A stretch of 64,000 nt of DNA, from the IMG/VR virus record IMGVR_UViG_3300030101_002616, positions 16,484 to 80,483 of that record; one strand, written 5' to 3'. Origin of the DNA: a virus. Positions within the stretch are counted from its first letter, which is position 1. Every line of letters starts with the position of its first letter. This document shows, piece by piece, positions 9,117 to 17,219 of the stretch. The position numbers and the translations under genes were made by a program. The notes under the pieces were generated by a model. It saw only the letters and a program-made list of their open reading frames with translations, was not told where the DNA came from and did no database searches.

Positions 9117-9454
9117 TGTGGAAAGTTATATACAAGCATTTATTATTTTTATTTTTTTGTACGGTCTCGTATACTGCTTTTTCACAGATCACAGTGATTC
9201 ACTTTAACGCTGGCTGGAACGAAGCTAATGATGTAGAGTGGTTTGATAAATTATCAGACGCTGGTAAAAAAAGTTTAAGTATTGACGATAAAGACATACA
9301 AAAGGAATATGCTATTGCTATTGTACCTACTATCATTGTGTTTGATGAGGGCGAAGAAGTAAAACGTTTTCAAGCAGATCTTAGTTTTGAGATGGTGGCT
9401 ACAAGAAAAGAGATACAGAATTACATCGACGAATTAATAATGAGTAAATTTTAA
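9116..9454 (+). CDS. Exported thioredoxin-fold protein lacking the CxxC motif
   Basis: A 112-residue protein. Residues 1-23 form a signal peptide with a basic start, a hydrophobic core and probable cleavage after AFS. The mature part follows the thioredoxin pattern: a beta strand ITVIHFNAGWNEAN, where active thioredoxins have FWAxWCxxC, and then YAIAIVPTIIVFDEGEEVKRF, which contains the cis-Pro loop. Both active-site cysteines are missing, so disulfide exchange is unlikely and a binding or chaperone role in the periplasm is more plausible. It is embedded in the cassette of exported proteins. Fold assignment is moderately secure; function is unknown. Confidence 0.65.
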   Translation: MWKVIYKHLLFLFFCTVSYTAFSQITVIHFNAGWNEANDVEWFDKLSDAGKKSLSIDDKDIQKEYAIAIVPTIIVFDEGEEVKRFQADLSFEMVATRKEIQNYIDELIMSKF

Positions 9455-9455
9455 T

Positions 9456-10337
9456 ATGGCAAATATTTTAGGATTAGGATTAAGCACAATAAAAGGATCA
9501 ACAGTTGATCAACCATATGCTACAAGGTTTGCTAGCTTTAATGGATCAAGTAGTAAGGCTTTAGCAGCACCAGGTAGACTGCCTTTAATATTAGCAGGTA
9601 GTGGTACTCTTGGAGAGAATATAACATTTTCTATGTGGATAAAGGCTACATGGACTATACCTGCAAGTCCAGCTGATGCAGTAGTTAACAATATACCATT
9701 TTTTATGTTAGGTAGTGATACAGATGTGCATGAAGCGTTTAGAATGTATTATATGATAGAAGACGGTTCTGCTAACAATAAAAATGATGTTGTTATGGAA
9801 CTAAGAAGTTCAACTCCTAGTAATTCTAGACAAAATGAAATAATGAGATTAAGCGCTACAGGCGGCAGTCCAAGCAATTCGACTATAACAGGTAGTAGTG
9901 CCGCTGATCACGATAAAATGTGGGACAGTGATAACTCTGCTATAACAACAAATAATGATGGATTTGTACATATAGTTTGTAGTAGAGGTACCTTAGATTG
10001 GAAAATATTTTGGAATGGTATTAACTGTGAAGTGATAGACAATGATTCAGGCTCATTAAACACAGATGTAACTGAGTTTGATTCTTTTAGTATAGGATAT
10101 TGGGAGTATGCTGATGCTTATGGTCAACTAGGTGTAAGAGATTTTGCAATATATAATAGTCAACTATCTGGTTCAGATGTAACTGCATTATACAATGGTG
10201 GAGTACTAGCTGATCATAGAGATTTAATTACACCACAGCCTATAGTATATTATCCTTTTGAAGAAGATGGTAATGACGTAATAATATCTACAGGACCACA
10301 CTTAACTTTAACCGATGTAACTTTTGAAAATATATAA
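9456..10337 (+). CDS. LamG/concanavalin-like lectin-fold protein
   Basis: A 293-residue protein. Residues about 25-250 show the LamG/concanavalin A-like layout: ATRFASFNGSSS, a FSMWIKATW strand, a central FVHIVCSRGTLDWKIFWNG strand, and FSIGYWEYADAYGQLGVRDFAIYNSQLSGSDVTALYNGG (quoted here as parts of a family pattern, with the last element typical of LamG_3). The C-terminus has YYPFEEDGND. There is no signal peptide, so it may be a virion-borne carbohydrate-binding module. It lies between an exported protein and the T9SS-type protein, with a one-base overlap (TAATG) to the latter. The ligand is unknown. Confidence 0.75.
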   Translation: MANILGLGLSTIKGSTVDQPYATRFASFNGSSSKALAAPGRLPLILAGSGTLGENITFSMWIKATWTIPASPADAVVNNIPFFMLGSDTDVHEAFRMYYMIEDGSANNKNDVVMELRSSTPSNSRQNEIMRLSATGGSPSNSTITGSSAADHDKMWDSDNSAITTNNDGFVHIVCSRGTLDWKIFWNGINCEVIDNDSGSLNTDVTEFDSFSIGYWEYADAYGQLGVRDFAIYNSQLSGSDVTALYNGGVLADHRDLITPQPIVYYPFEEDGNDVIISTGPHLTLTDVTFENI

Positions 10338-12346
10338 TGAATAACTTTACTAAATTTTTATACGCATTTTTAATAGTCGCAGTATTTACTGCAGCTTCAG
10401 CGTTTGGACAATGTCCTCCAGGATCTTGGAGTTTAGATATAACTGTAAATCCTGATCAATATCCAGAAGAAACAACTTGGCATTTAGTTACGTTTAGTGG
10501 TGACACTTTGTTAGAAGGTGGGCCATATACTAATATAGTAGATTATGAACCACAGTACGCAGGTATATGTGTACCTGTTGATAGTTTTCTGTTTATATTA
10601 AACGATCAATATGGTGACGGTGTTGCAGGTAGCTTGTGGGGTGGTAATGATGGTTCTATTTATATAGAGCAATGTGGTGATACTATATGGACTTTACCTG
10701 TAGCTGATTTTGGCTATCAAATATATGATACAATATATACTTCTGGATGTCCTCCGCCCCCACCAATATACGGGTGTATGGATAGCAGTTATGTAGAGTT
10801 TGACTTAACAGCTACATTAGACACAGGTATGTGTTTTACACCAAAGATATATGGATGTACAGACTCATTAGCATATAATTATATAGACTCAGCTAATACA
10901 GATATAAATATAGATAGCTGTATGCATGAGTTAGAATTAACCGACTTAGCTGGAAATGGCTGGGCTGGTTCTTCATTAAAACTATCACAGGCAACTAGTA
11001 TGATGCCGCCATTTAACTATCAAGTTATTGGTACGTATACATTGCTAGATGGTTTTGATACAACGTTCTTTATAAATTTAGCAGCAGGGTATCCTGTTAG
11101 AGCAGTGTTTGAAATTACACAGCAATCAGACTTTACTGCAGTACAATGTGGCTATAGCTTATATTCTGAAGATTATGTAGCTATAGATATAGAAGGTGGA
11201 TTTGTAAATCCTATACCTCCATTCTTTCCTATTATGGGAGATCCATACTGCGGTAATAATTGTATAGAAAGAACATATGGTTGTATAGACAGCCTAGCAG
11301 TAAATTATAACAATACAGTAAATACAGATGATGGAACTTGTTACTATAATCCAGGGTGTACTAATCCACTTTATTTGGAGTATGACGCGGCTTATGACTA
11401 TGACGATGGTAGTTGTATTACGATGGTTGTATACGGATGTATGGACTCAACTGCACTTAATTACGATCCATTGGCTAACGTTGAGTTACCTAACTCTTGT
11501 ATTGCTATCGTAGAAGGGTGCACTGACAGTACAATGTTTAATTATAATATCAATGCAAATGTTGATGATGGTAGTTGTATATCTTTTTACTACGGATGTA
11601 CAGACCCAACAGCATTTAACTATGATAGCTTAGCGAACACAGACGACGGCTCATGCATATCCGTTGTTTGGGGCTGCACTGACCCTGCGGCCTTTAACTA
11701 CAATTCATTAGCTAATAGCGATGATGGATCATGTATACCAGTAATATTTGGTTGTACAGATCCTAGTATGTTTAACTATTGTGACACTTGTAACACAGAT
11801 AATGGTAGTTGTATACCTTACATATATGGATGTATGGATAGTACAGCTATGAATTATGATGCTACAGCTAACACAGATAATAACACTTGTATATATCCAT
11901 TCCCTGGTTGTATGGATATTACAGCTGTAAACTATGAACCGTTAGCTAATGTTACTGATAGTAGTTGTTACTATGAGTCAGGGTGTGATGCAAGTGTTCC
12001 ATATTATATACCTAACTCGTGTTTTGAATGGGTTATACAAGTAGATCCATATTGCTGTGATAATAGTTGGGATGAGCCTTGCTATGATTTATATAACTAT
12101 TGTGTAGATGGTTGGACAGGTCCTACAGACATAGCAATGTTTGAGAGAGTAGGCGTACTACCATATCCTAATCCATCAACAGGTGTAGTAAACTTTACAG
12201 CTGAGGTAGGAATAAAAGTATACGACATGTTAGGTAAGTTGATATTAGAAGATAAATCAAATACAATAAAACTTAACAAAGGTATATATCTAATTAAGAT
12301 TTCTAAGGAAAACTTAAACATAACAACAAAACTAATTATAGAATGA
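10337..12346 (+). CDS. T9SS-type secreted repeat protein with Sec signal and C-terminal sorting domain
   Basis: A 669-residue protein built like a flavobacterial T9SS cargo. Residues 1-24 are a Sec signal peptide ending in ASAFGQ. Next comes a beta domain with a DQYGDGVAG motif. Then eleven GCxDxxAxNYxxxAxxDDGSC-type repeats follow, interrupted by a TDLAGNGWAGSSL domain, and a Cys/Trp segment with a DPYCCDNSWDEPCYD pattern. Residues 609-669 match the type A sorting domain: PYPNPSTGVVNF, then KVYDMLGKLI, then LNKGIYLIKI, and a final TTKLIIE. In Bacteroidota this domain directs passage through the type IX system and surface attachment. A phage-encoded cargo suggests modification of the infected cell surface, or host-gene capture; the role is inferred. 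Its stop overlaps the next start (ATGA). Confidence 0.85.
   Translation: MNNFTKFLYAFLIVAVFTAASAFGQCPPGSWSLDITVNPDQYPEETTWHLVTFSGDTLLEGGPYTNIVDYEPQYAGICVPVDSFLFILNDQYGDGVAGSLWGGNDGSIYIEQCGDTIWTLPVADFGYQIYDTIYTSGCPPPPPIYGCMDSSYVEFDLTATLDTGMCFTPKIYGCTDSLAYNYIDSANTDINIDSCMHELELTDLAGNGWAGSSLKLSQATSMMPPFNYQVIGTYTLLDGFDTTFFINLAAGYPVRAVFEITQQSDFTAVQCGYSLYSEDYVAIDIEGGFVNPIPPFFPIMGDPYCGNNCIERTYGCIDSLAVNYNNTVNTDDGTCYYNPGCTNPLYLEYDAAYDYDDGSCITMVVYGCMDSTALNYDPLANVELPNSCIAIVEGCTDSTMFNYNINANVDDGSCISFYYGCTDPTAFNYDSLANTDDGSCISVVWGCTDPAAFNYNSLANSDDGSCIPVIFGCTDPSMFNYCDTCNTDNGSCIPYIYGCMDSTAMNYDATANTDNNTCIYPFPGCMDITAVNYEPLANVTDSSCYYESGCDASVPYYIPNSCFEWVIQVDPYCCDNSWDEPCYDLYNYCVDGWTGPTDIAMFERVGVLPYPNPSTGVVNFTAEVGIKVYDMLGKLILEDKSNTIKLNKGIYLIKISKENLNITTKLIIE
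10772..11968 (+). repeat. Array of eleven GCxD...DDGSC repeats
   Basis: Eleven coding repeats of about 21 residues, usually spaced by 3-6 residues. Two lie before an unrelated insert (about 10931-11260) and nine follow in near-tandem array. The pattern is G-C-[MT]-D-[SP]-x-[AM]-x-N-Y at the start and D-[DN]-G-[ST]-C at the end. Neighbouring copies use different synonymous codons, so DNA identity is much lower than protein identity. Confidence 0.9.
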
Positions 12347-12810
12347 AATTAGAAGTATTAAGATTTAGCTCACAGTCAGACTGTACACATGGATTGTTGT
12401 TTGAAGTAAATGATTTAGGCAGACACTTCTTGTGCTATACATTAGAAGACGAACATCGTGTTCTAAAAGTAAAAGGCGAGACAAGAATACCATCAGGTAC
12501 ATATAAAATAGAACTAAGAAAAGAAGGAGGATTTCATGCTAGATACGATAAAAAATATCCTGGTATACACCGTGGTATGTTGCATGTCATTGATGTTCCT
12601 GGTTTTGAGTATATTCTTATTCATACTGGAAACACTGACGAGCATACTGCTGGTTGTCTTATCGTTGGAGACAGTCAAGAAAACAATCTTATTCTCCGCG
12701 ATGGGTTCGTTGGTAAGAGCGTTAACGCGTATAAGAGGATTTATCCAGCTATTGCAAAGGCAATAGAACAAGGAGAAGAAGTAACGATAGAATATATTGA
12801 TTTTGATTAA
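12343..12810 (+). CDS. DUF5675-like lysis protein, possible L,D-transpeptidase-fold peptidoglycan hydrolase
   Basis: A 155-residue protein resembling the DUF5675 family seen in phage lysis regions. The fold-like pattern is an N-terminal beta strand region, TRIPSGTYKIELRKEGGFH, a HRGMLHVIDVPGFEYILIHTGN segment, and an EHTAGCLIVGD motif. His94 and Cys105 are spaced as in the YkuD L,D-transpeptidase catalytic His/Cys. The reaction in the phage would be cutting or editing of peptidoglycan cross-links; this is inferred from the family. The gene starts inside the stop of the T9SS-type gene and ends one base into the next ATG, so the three are coupled. A holin candidate lies at 14943. Confidence 0.7.
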   Translation: MKLEVLRFSSQSDCTHGLLFEVNDLGRHFLCYTLEDEHRVLKVKGETRIPSGTYKIELRKEGGFHARYDKKYPGIHRGMLHVIDVPGFEYILIHTGNTDEHTAGCLIVGDSQENNLILRDGFVGKSVNAYKRIYPAIAKAIEQGEEVTIEYIDFD

Positions 12811-13964
12811 TGAAGTTTATAGGTCAGTACATACAAGATTTTATTGCTAGATTTAGAAGCGATGTTTACTTAGAAGATGTAAGCAGCGGTACTATTGCTA
12901 GTGGTGGTAACTTAGGTCTAGATTCAAACAACAAAATAGTCAAAGCAACTATAAGCAGCACAACAGATTTAGCTAGTGATGTTACAGGTACTTTACCTGT
13001 AGCTAATGGCGGAACTGGCGCAACAACCTTAACATCAAACTCTATATTAACAGGTAACGGTACATCTGCAGTTCAAGCAGAATCTGGATTAACATACGAT
13101 TCAGAAGCATTAGATGTTGGAGACGATGATGATGGCGCTGCTCAGATAAGAAGATTAAGACATACTGACGAGGCAGGAGGAGATTTATATATAAGAGGCG
13201 GTGATGCTACTGGTACAAATAAAGCAGGTGGAGATTTACAATTATTTGGCGGTAGAGCAACTGGTAATGCCAATGGAGGATCAATAATTTTACAAACAGG
13301 AGCTCTTGGTGAAAGTAGTGGAACGACTTTACGAGGCACAAGCACTATAGCTTCATTTAGAGGTTCTGATAAAAAAACATTATTAACTGGTAATTTAATA
13401 TTTGAAGGACCTGTAGTAGATGGTAATGACACAGAATTTTCTATAACAGAGCAAACTGCAAATAGAACAATAACGATTCCTGATGCTTCTGGTACTATAG
13501 CTTTTTTAGATAGTGATATTACAGGTACTGCGACTAACGCTACAAAACAAATATTTGTTACAACGCATAACTTTCAGCTAAACAACAATACTAGCATTAA
13601 AAATTATGTACCGTTTAATAACTTAAACGAAAGTACTAGCGGAGGTCCTATGAATAATTATTGGACTAGAACTTTAGCTCCTTATCCTGGTACTATAAAA
13701 AAGATAGCAGTAAGGTCTCAAACAAGCTTAGGTTCTAGCTGTGAGCTAAGAATATCAAAAATAACAGACACTACAGATAAATTAGAAGACGGTACGCATG
13801 TTGATAATACAGGCATAGATTTAAGTACTGCTCAAACAACTGTAATAACAACAATGAATACTAATAGTTTTGCCGCAGGAGATGCTGTAGGTGTAGCTCT
13901 TCAAAGAAGTGCTGGTACAGCCGCGCAAGTAATAGTAACAATAGTTTGGGAATATACAACATAA
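12810..13964 (+). CDS. Second tail-fibre-like protein
   Basis: A 384-residue protein. Residues about 1-25 form a possible attachment segment (MKFIGQYIQDFIARF). Next come a GNLGLDSNNKIVKATI segment and the VANGGTGATTLTSNSIL motif that is common in tail fibres. Then follow Gly-rich AGGDLYIRGGDATG-type repeats (about 110-165). The C-terminal part has a TIPDASGTIAFLDSD segment typical of fibre knobs, and then a beta-rich terminal domain. It shares the layout of the 5117 gene product and may form a mixed or alternative receptor-binding fibre. Coupled to the upstream gene by TAATG. Confidence 0.7.
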   Translation: MKFIGQYIQDFIARFRSDVYLEDVSSGTIASGGNLGLDSNNKIVKATISSTTDLASDVTGTLPVANGGTGATTLTSNSILTGNGTSAVQAESGLTYDSEALDVGDDDDGAAQIRRLRHTDEAGGDLYIRGGDATGTNKAGGDLQLFGGRATGNANGGSIILQTGALGESSGTTLRGTSTIASFRGSDKKTLLTGNLIFEGPVVDGNDTEFSITEQTANRTITIPDASGTIAFLDSDITGTATNATKQIFVTTHNFQLNNNTSIKNYVPFNNLNESTSGGPMNNYWTRTLAPYPGTIKKIAVRSQTSLGSSCELRISKITDTTDKLEDGTHVDNTGIDLSTAQTTVITTMNTNSFAAGDAVGVALQRSAGTAAQVIVTIVWEYTT

Positions 13965-13967
13965 ATT

Positions 13968-14501
13968 ATGGCTTTAGCAAATAAAAAAATAACAGATATA
14001 TTTAATAAAAAAACTGGAGGAGCAAAAGACTCTAAGTCTATAACAGATTCAGTAGAGCTTGATATTAAAACTAAGTTTGACAACGGTGAGCATATTGAAG
14101 ATAATGGTATGTTTACTAATTTAGCTCCAGCTCTGTATGCCGTGCAGCAAGTTGCAGATGATATAGAAGAAATAAGAAGATTTATTACTAGCGAAATAAC
14201 TAGTATATCTACATCACAAGCTAATGCTATAACAGCTAATACGGCTAAGACTACTTTTCCTGGTTTTGGAACAAGTTCAGGCACAGCATTAGAAGGTGAT
14301 ACCACTACAATAACTACTACACAAGCAAATGAAATTACAGCTAACACAGCTAAAGTAAGTCAGGGTTTAAAAACTGCAAACATGTCGATGCAGTTTGATG
14401 TAGTAAATACAAAAGGAACATATACGTTAACAATAACTATTATTGATAGTACTAATCCTAAAGCGCCAGTAACTAAAACAGTAACTTTAAATTTAAAGTG
14501 A
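13968..14501 (+). CDS. Structural-region protein of unknown function
   Basis: A 177-residue protein. The first part is charged (MALANKKITDIFNKKTGGAK) and includes a helical stretch near residues 55-75 (PALYAVQQVADDIEEIRRFI) that suits a coiled coil. A Thr-rich repetitive middle has two ANxITANTAK copies, at about 85 and 123. The C-terminal strand region is rich in Thr and Ile. Fibre-trimerisation or chaperone proteins often look like this. The stop codon overlaps the next gene's GTG start. No family can be named. Confidence 0.6.
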   Translation: MALANKKITDIFNKKTGGAKDSKSITDSVELDIKTKFDNGEHIEDNGMFTNLAPALYAVQQVADDIEEIRRFITSEITSISTSQANAITANTAKTTFPGFGTSSGTALEGDTTTITTTQANEITANTAKVSQGLKTANMSMQFDVVNTKGTYTLTITIIDSTNPKAPVTKTVTLNLK

Positions 14502-14941
14502 GGTATATATACAGAAATATAACAACAGCACACACTCCTGTGATATGTATTCCTAGAGAAAGGGAAGACTCAGTTATTGTAATACATAAATGTGATATAG
14601 CAAATGTAAGCGGTAGCGATGCTACTGTTAGTGTATATTTAGAAACTTATGATATTAATAAAACAGAACATCTATTTGGAAATCAAGACATAGGTAATTA
14701 TACTGAAACTATTGATGACTATACAGATAAAGCAGATCAAGAGATTTATTATAAGATAAAAAATGTTAGTGTACCGGTAGGAACTACACTATCACTATTT
14801 ACAGATCATCCTTGTGGTCATGATAACAAATTTAATTTTGTAATAGAGACTTCACAAAATGTAGATGTAATTTTAGATTATAAAATTAATGAAATAGAAA
14901 AATCTAGAAGCATAACAACAAGAACTATAAATCAATACTAA
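14498..14941 (+). CDS. Beta-rich small virion-type protein with GTG start
   Basis: A 147-residue protein. The GTG at 14498 overlaps the upstream stop (GTGA), and no ATG lies in the next part of the frame, so GTG is the likely start. The sequence alternates short beta strands with turns (VICIPREREDSVIVIHKCDIANVSGSDATVSVYLE as a general pattern), which resembles immunoglobulin-like phage decoration modules. The C-terminal end is basic and helical. It sits directly before the holin candidate. The function is not recognisable; a virion surface role is inferred. Confidence 0.6.
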   Translation: MRYIYRNITTAHTPVICIPREREDSVIVIHKCDIANVSGSDATVSVYLETYDINKTEHLFGNQDIGNYTETIDDYTDKADQEIYYKIKNVSVPVGTTLSLFTDHPCGHDNKFNFVIETSQNVDVILDYKINEIEKSRSITTRTINQY

Positions 14942-14942
14942 T

Positions 14943-15362
14943 ATGATACAAAAAGTAATGGGCGGATTATTTGGCAAAGTGCTAGACAACGCTGAAGGAA
15001 TACTAGACAAAGTAATTACAACTGATAAAGAAAGAGATCAGGCTAAGATAGAATTACAAAAGATAATGCTAGAAGCAGAACGTGAAGCTTTTGCTAAAGA
15101 AGTAGAAGATAGAAAGTCTGCAAGAGATATGTATAAAGATGATGCTATCATCCAAAAAGTGTTAGCAACTTTGTTCACAGTTGCATACTTTGGTATTAGT
15201 TTTGTGATGTTTAATCACTTTGTTCTAGGAGATATAAACTTGGGAGAGTTTGAAATTAGCTTTATTTCTACTATCTTTGGAGCAATGTCGGCAAAAGTCA
15301 ACACAATTGTTGATTTCTTTTTTGGCGGCAGTTCAAAGAAAAATAGTAACGAAGACAAATAA
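14943..15362 (+). CDS. Holin-like membrane protein (3TM type)
   Basis: A 139-residue protein. Residues 1-70 are amphipathic and charged (GLFGKVLDNAEGILDKVI, then a helical KIELQKIMLEAEREAF stretch). Two hydrophobic segments follow (about 75-97 and 105-127) and a basic tail ends in KKNSNEDK. This matches the layout of the 3TM-type holins (GTA_holin_3TM-like), which permeabilise the inner membrane so that the lysin or periplasmic enzymes can act. With the DUF5675-like gene 2.1 kb upstream it forms a plausible lysis set, although fibre-like genes intervene. Assignment is by topology and resemblance. Confidence 0.65.
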   Translation: MIQKVMGGLFGKVLDNAEGILDKVITTDKERDQAKIELQKIMLEAEREAFAKEVEDRKSARDMYKDDAIIQKVLATLFTVAYFGISFVMFNHFVLGDINLGEFEISFISTIFGAMSAKVNTIVDFFFGGSSKKNSNEDK

Positions 15363-15377
15363 CCAACAACCAATATT

Positions 15378-16508
15378 ATGACCAAAGACGAAGTAAAAGC
15401 TTTTCTAAAAGAGAAGCCTGGCTACCTTAAGGAAGGTGCTGCTAGACTATCAGAGAAGCTAAATTGTAGTGTAGAAACATGTAGACATGCATTAACAGAA
15501 GCGCGAATAGATGCAAAAGGATCTGACTTTGATCTGGATAACGTAAGTACTTCAGAGATAAGTGAGTTCAAACAGTTCTTAAAAGATAATGAAATAGAAG
15601 AAACAGATGTCAAGTCTGTAAAGTTTTGGCAAAACATGCAAGGGGATCATAGATTCTCTGTCGTAGTCAAAGGAGAAGACGATCTAATGAAGCAAGCAAA
15701 GGAAGAAATGATTGCACTTCTAGAGTCTTACAGCCCAAAGGTTGAACAGGATTACAACACCGTCCAAGACCCAGTTACATATGAGATCTCCTTACCAGAT
15801 ATTCACTATGGTAAGTATACTGGACAGACACTTGACCAAGCTGAGGAGGAGTATATGAATACTGTAAAAGATTTGTTGTCTAAGGCGGAAGGCCTAAACA
15901 TAGAAAGAATCTTGTTGCCTATAGGTAATGATGGTATGAACTCTGAGGGATATTCCCGTGCTACCACTAAAGGTACACCTCAGCAAGATTCAGCAGAATG
16001 GCAAGAAACATTTGTAGGATATTGTAACCTAATGGTAAGAGCAATAAACTACTTAGCTAAATCTGCACCTGTAGATGTGATTATTGTGCAAGGTAATCAT
16101 GACTATGAAAGAATGTTTTATGCAGGTGAATACCTGAGAGCGTTCTTTAAAAATGATGATAGAGTTGATGTTGATAATAACTTTGACTCTAGAAAATACT
16201 ATAAATACGGAGTTAACTTAATTATGTTTACACACGGAGATAAAGAGAAACCAGCTGAGATGCCGTTAATAATGGCTACTGAACAACCTATGTTATTTGC
16301 ACAGACTAAGTTTAGAGAGGTTCACTGCGGACATAAACATAAAGAACAAGTTAATGAATATCGAGGAGTAAAGGTAAGATTTATACCATCAATATGTGGT
16401 AATGACTCATGGCATAAGATGATGGGTTACGAAGCAAAGAGAACAGGCCAAGCACATATATGGAGTAAAGAGCGCGGATATGAAGGATATTTACAAACGA
16501 ACATATAA
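15378..16508 (+). CDS. Calcineurin-like metallophosphoesterase with N-terminal helix-turn-helix
   Basis: A 376-residue protein. Residues 1-48 look like a helix-turn-helix (GAARLSEKLNCSVETCRHAL). After a linker, the phosphoesterase motifs appear in order: DIH (Asp141, His143), GND (183-185), GNHDYE (Asn240, His241, Asp242), THGD (His286) and GHKH (His319, His321). The second motif is GND rather than the usual GDxxD. Members of this superfamily include nucleases such as SbcD/Mre11 and nucleotide phosphatases. The HTH suggests action on DNA. It lies at the boundary between the lysis and connector genes. The enzyme class is secure; substrate unknown. Confidence 0.85.
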   Translation: MTKDEVKAFLKEKPGYLKEGAARLSEKLNCSVETCRHALTEARIDAKGSDFDLDNVSTSEISEFKQFLKDNEIEETDVKSVKFWQNMQGDHRFSVVVKGEDDLMKQAKEEMIALLESYSPKVEQDYNTVQDPVTYEISLPDIHYGKYTGQTLDQAEEEYMNTVKDLLSKAEGLNIERILLPIGNDGMNSEGYSRATTKGTPQQDSAEWQETFVGYCNLMVRAINYLAKSAPVDVIIVQGNHDYERMFYAGEYLRAFFKNDDRVDVDNNFDSRKYYKYGVNLIMFTHGDKEKPAEMPLIMATEQPMLFAQTKFREVHCGHKHKEQVNEYRGVKVRFIPSICGNDSWHKMMGYEAKRTGQAHIWSKERGYEGYLQTNI

Positions 16509-16511
16509 CAC

Positions 16512-17195
16512 ATGACACTAAATGAGATTGCATATAATATTTTAAACTTGGTTAGAGGTGGTAGATCTAGCAATAATGAACACATATCTCTTGATCAAGT
16601 TAAATTTAATGTGAAGTACTACAGAGCTATGCTTATACGTAGAGACTTTGCTAGAAACGGTACTATAACTAGACACTTAGAACAAGATCTTAAATGCTTA
16701 GAGCTAGTTAAAGTAGACGCGTCAAAGTGTTGCAATCTTCCTACAGAGTGTGCGGTGTATAAAACTATTAGAAAGATACCAAGAACAGTTAGATTTAATT
16801 TTAAGGATGCAGTTACTTATGTAGGCGCTATTGATGGTAAAACTAATATACCAATAGTAGAATCACACACGGTACAATGGTTACCATATGATAAGTACAC
16901 TAAAAATAAAATGAAAGCTTATATGATTGAAGATCATTTGTATGTATACAATGCAGATGGTCTGAAGTTTATAAATGTCAGAGGGATATTTGAAGACCCT
17001 GAAGAACTCTCTGAGTATGATTGTGACGGAAATGATTGCTATGATAGCGAATCACCATTTCCTATCCCTATGGATATGTTACAAACAATTACACAAGGTA
17101 TTATGAGCGGAGAGCTTATGATGCTATCAACGTCAGTAAATGACACAACTAATGATACGATGCAGGATCAGGGCAGACCTGCACCAAGACAATAA
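16512..17195 (+). CDS. Connector/ring-type structural protein of crAss-like phages
   Basis: A 227-residue protein. The N-terminal helices (LNEIAYNILNLVRGGRSSNN and then a KYYRAMLIRRDF helix) followed by a beta-rich middle resemble a short structural protein found next to the connector genes of crAss-like phages. The C-terminal part is acidic (EYDCDGNDCYDSESPF) and ends in a Met/Thr/Asn-rich tail. I infer a neck or tail ring role from resemblance and from the following genes at 17960 and 19572. It starts the virion-assembly region after the phosphoesterase, with a 3-base gap. A 24-base A/T-rich leader separates it from the next gene. Confidence 0.6.
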   Translation: MTLNEIAYNILNLVRGGRSSNNEHISLDQVKFNVKYYRAMLIRRDFARNGTITRHLEQDLKCLELVKVDASKCCNLPTECAVYKTIRKIPRTVRFNFKDAVTYVGAIDGKTNIPIVESHTVQWLPYDKYTKNKMKAYMIEDHLYVYNADGLKFINVRGIFEDPEELSEYDCDGNDCYDSESPFPIPMDMLQTITQGIMSGELMMLSTSVNDTTNDTMQDQGRPAPRQ

Positions 17196-17219
17196 TTATA
17201 ATTATAAATATTTTTAAAA

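Noticed and set aside
9116-9454. Active thioredoxin or disulfide oxidoreductase
   Set aside because: Both catalytic cysteines are missing, so only the fold is claimed.
11328-11513. Open frame overlapping the repeat array in another frame on the + strand
   Set aside because: It is produced by repetitive GATGATGG-type codons in the T9SS cargo gene and encodes a Met/Leu/Thr-rich peptide with no features.
10772-11968. CRISPR-like or tandem DNA repeat array
   Set aside because: Periodicity is in the protein, repeats are not identical in DNA, and no spacers or cas genes exist.
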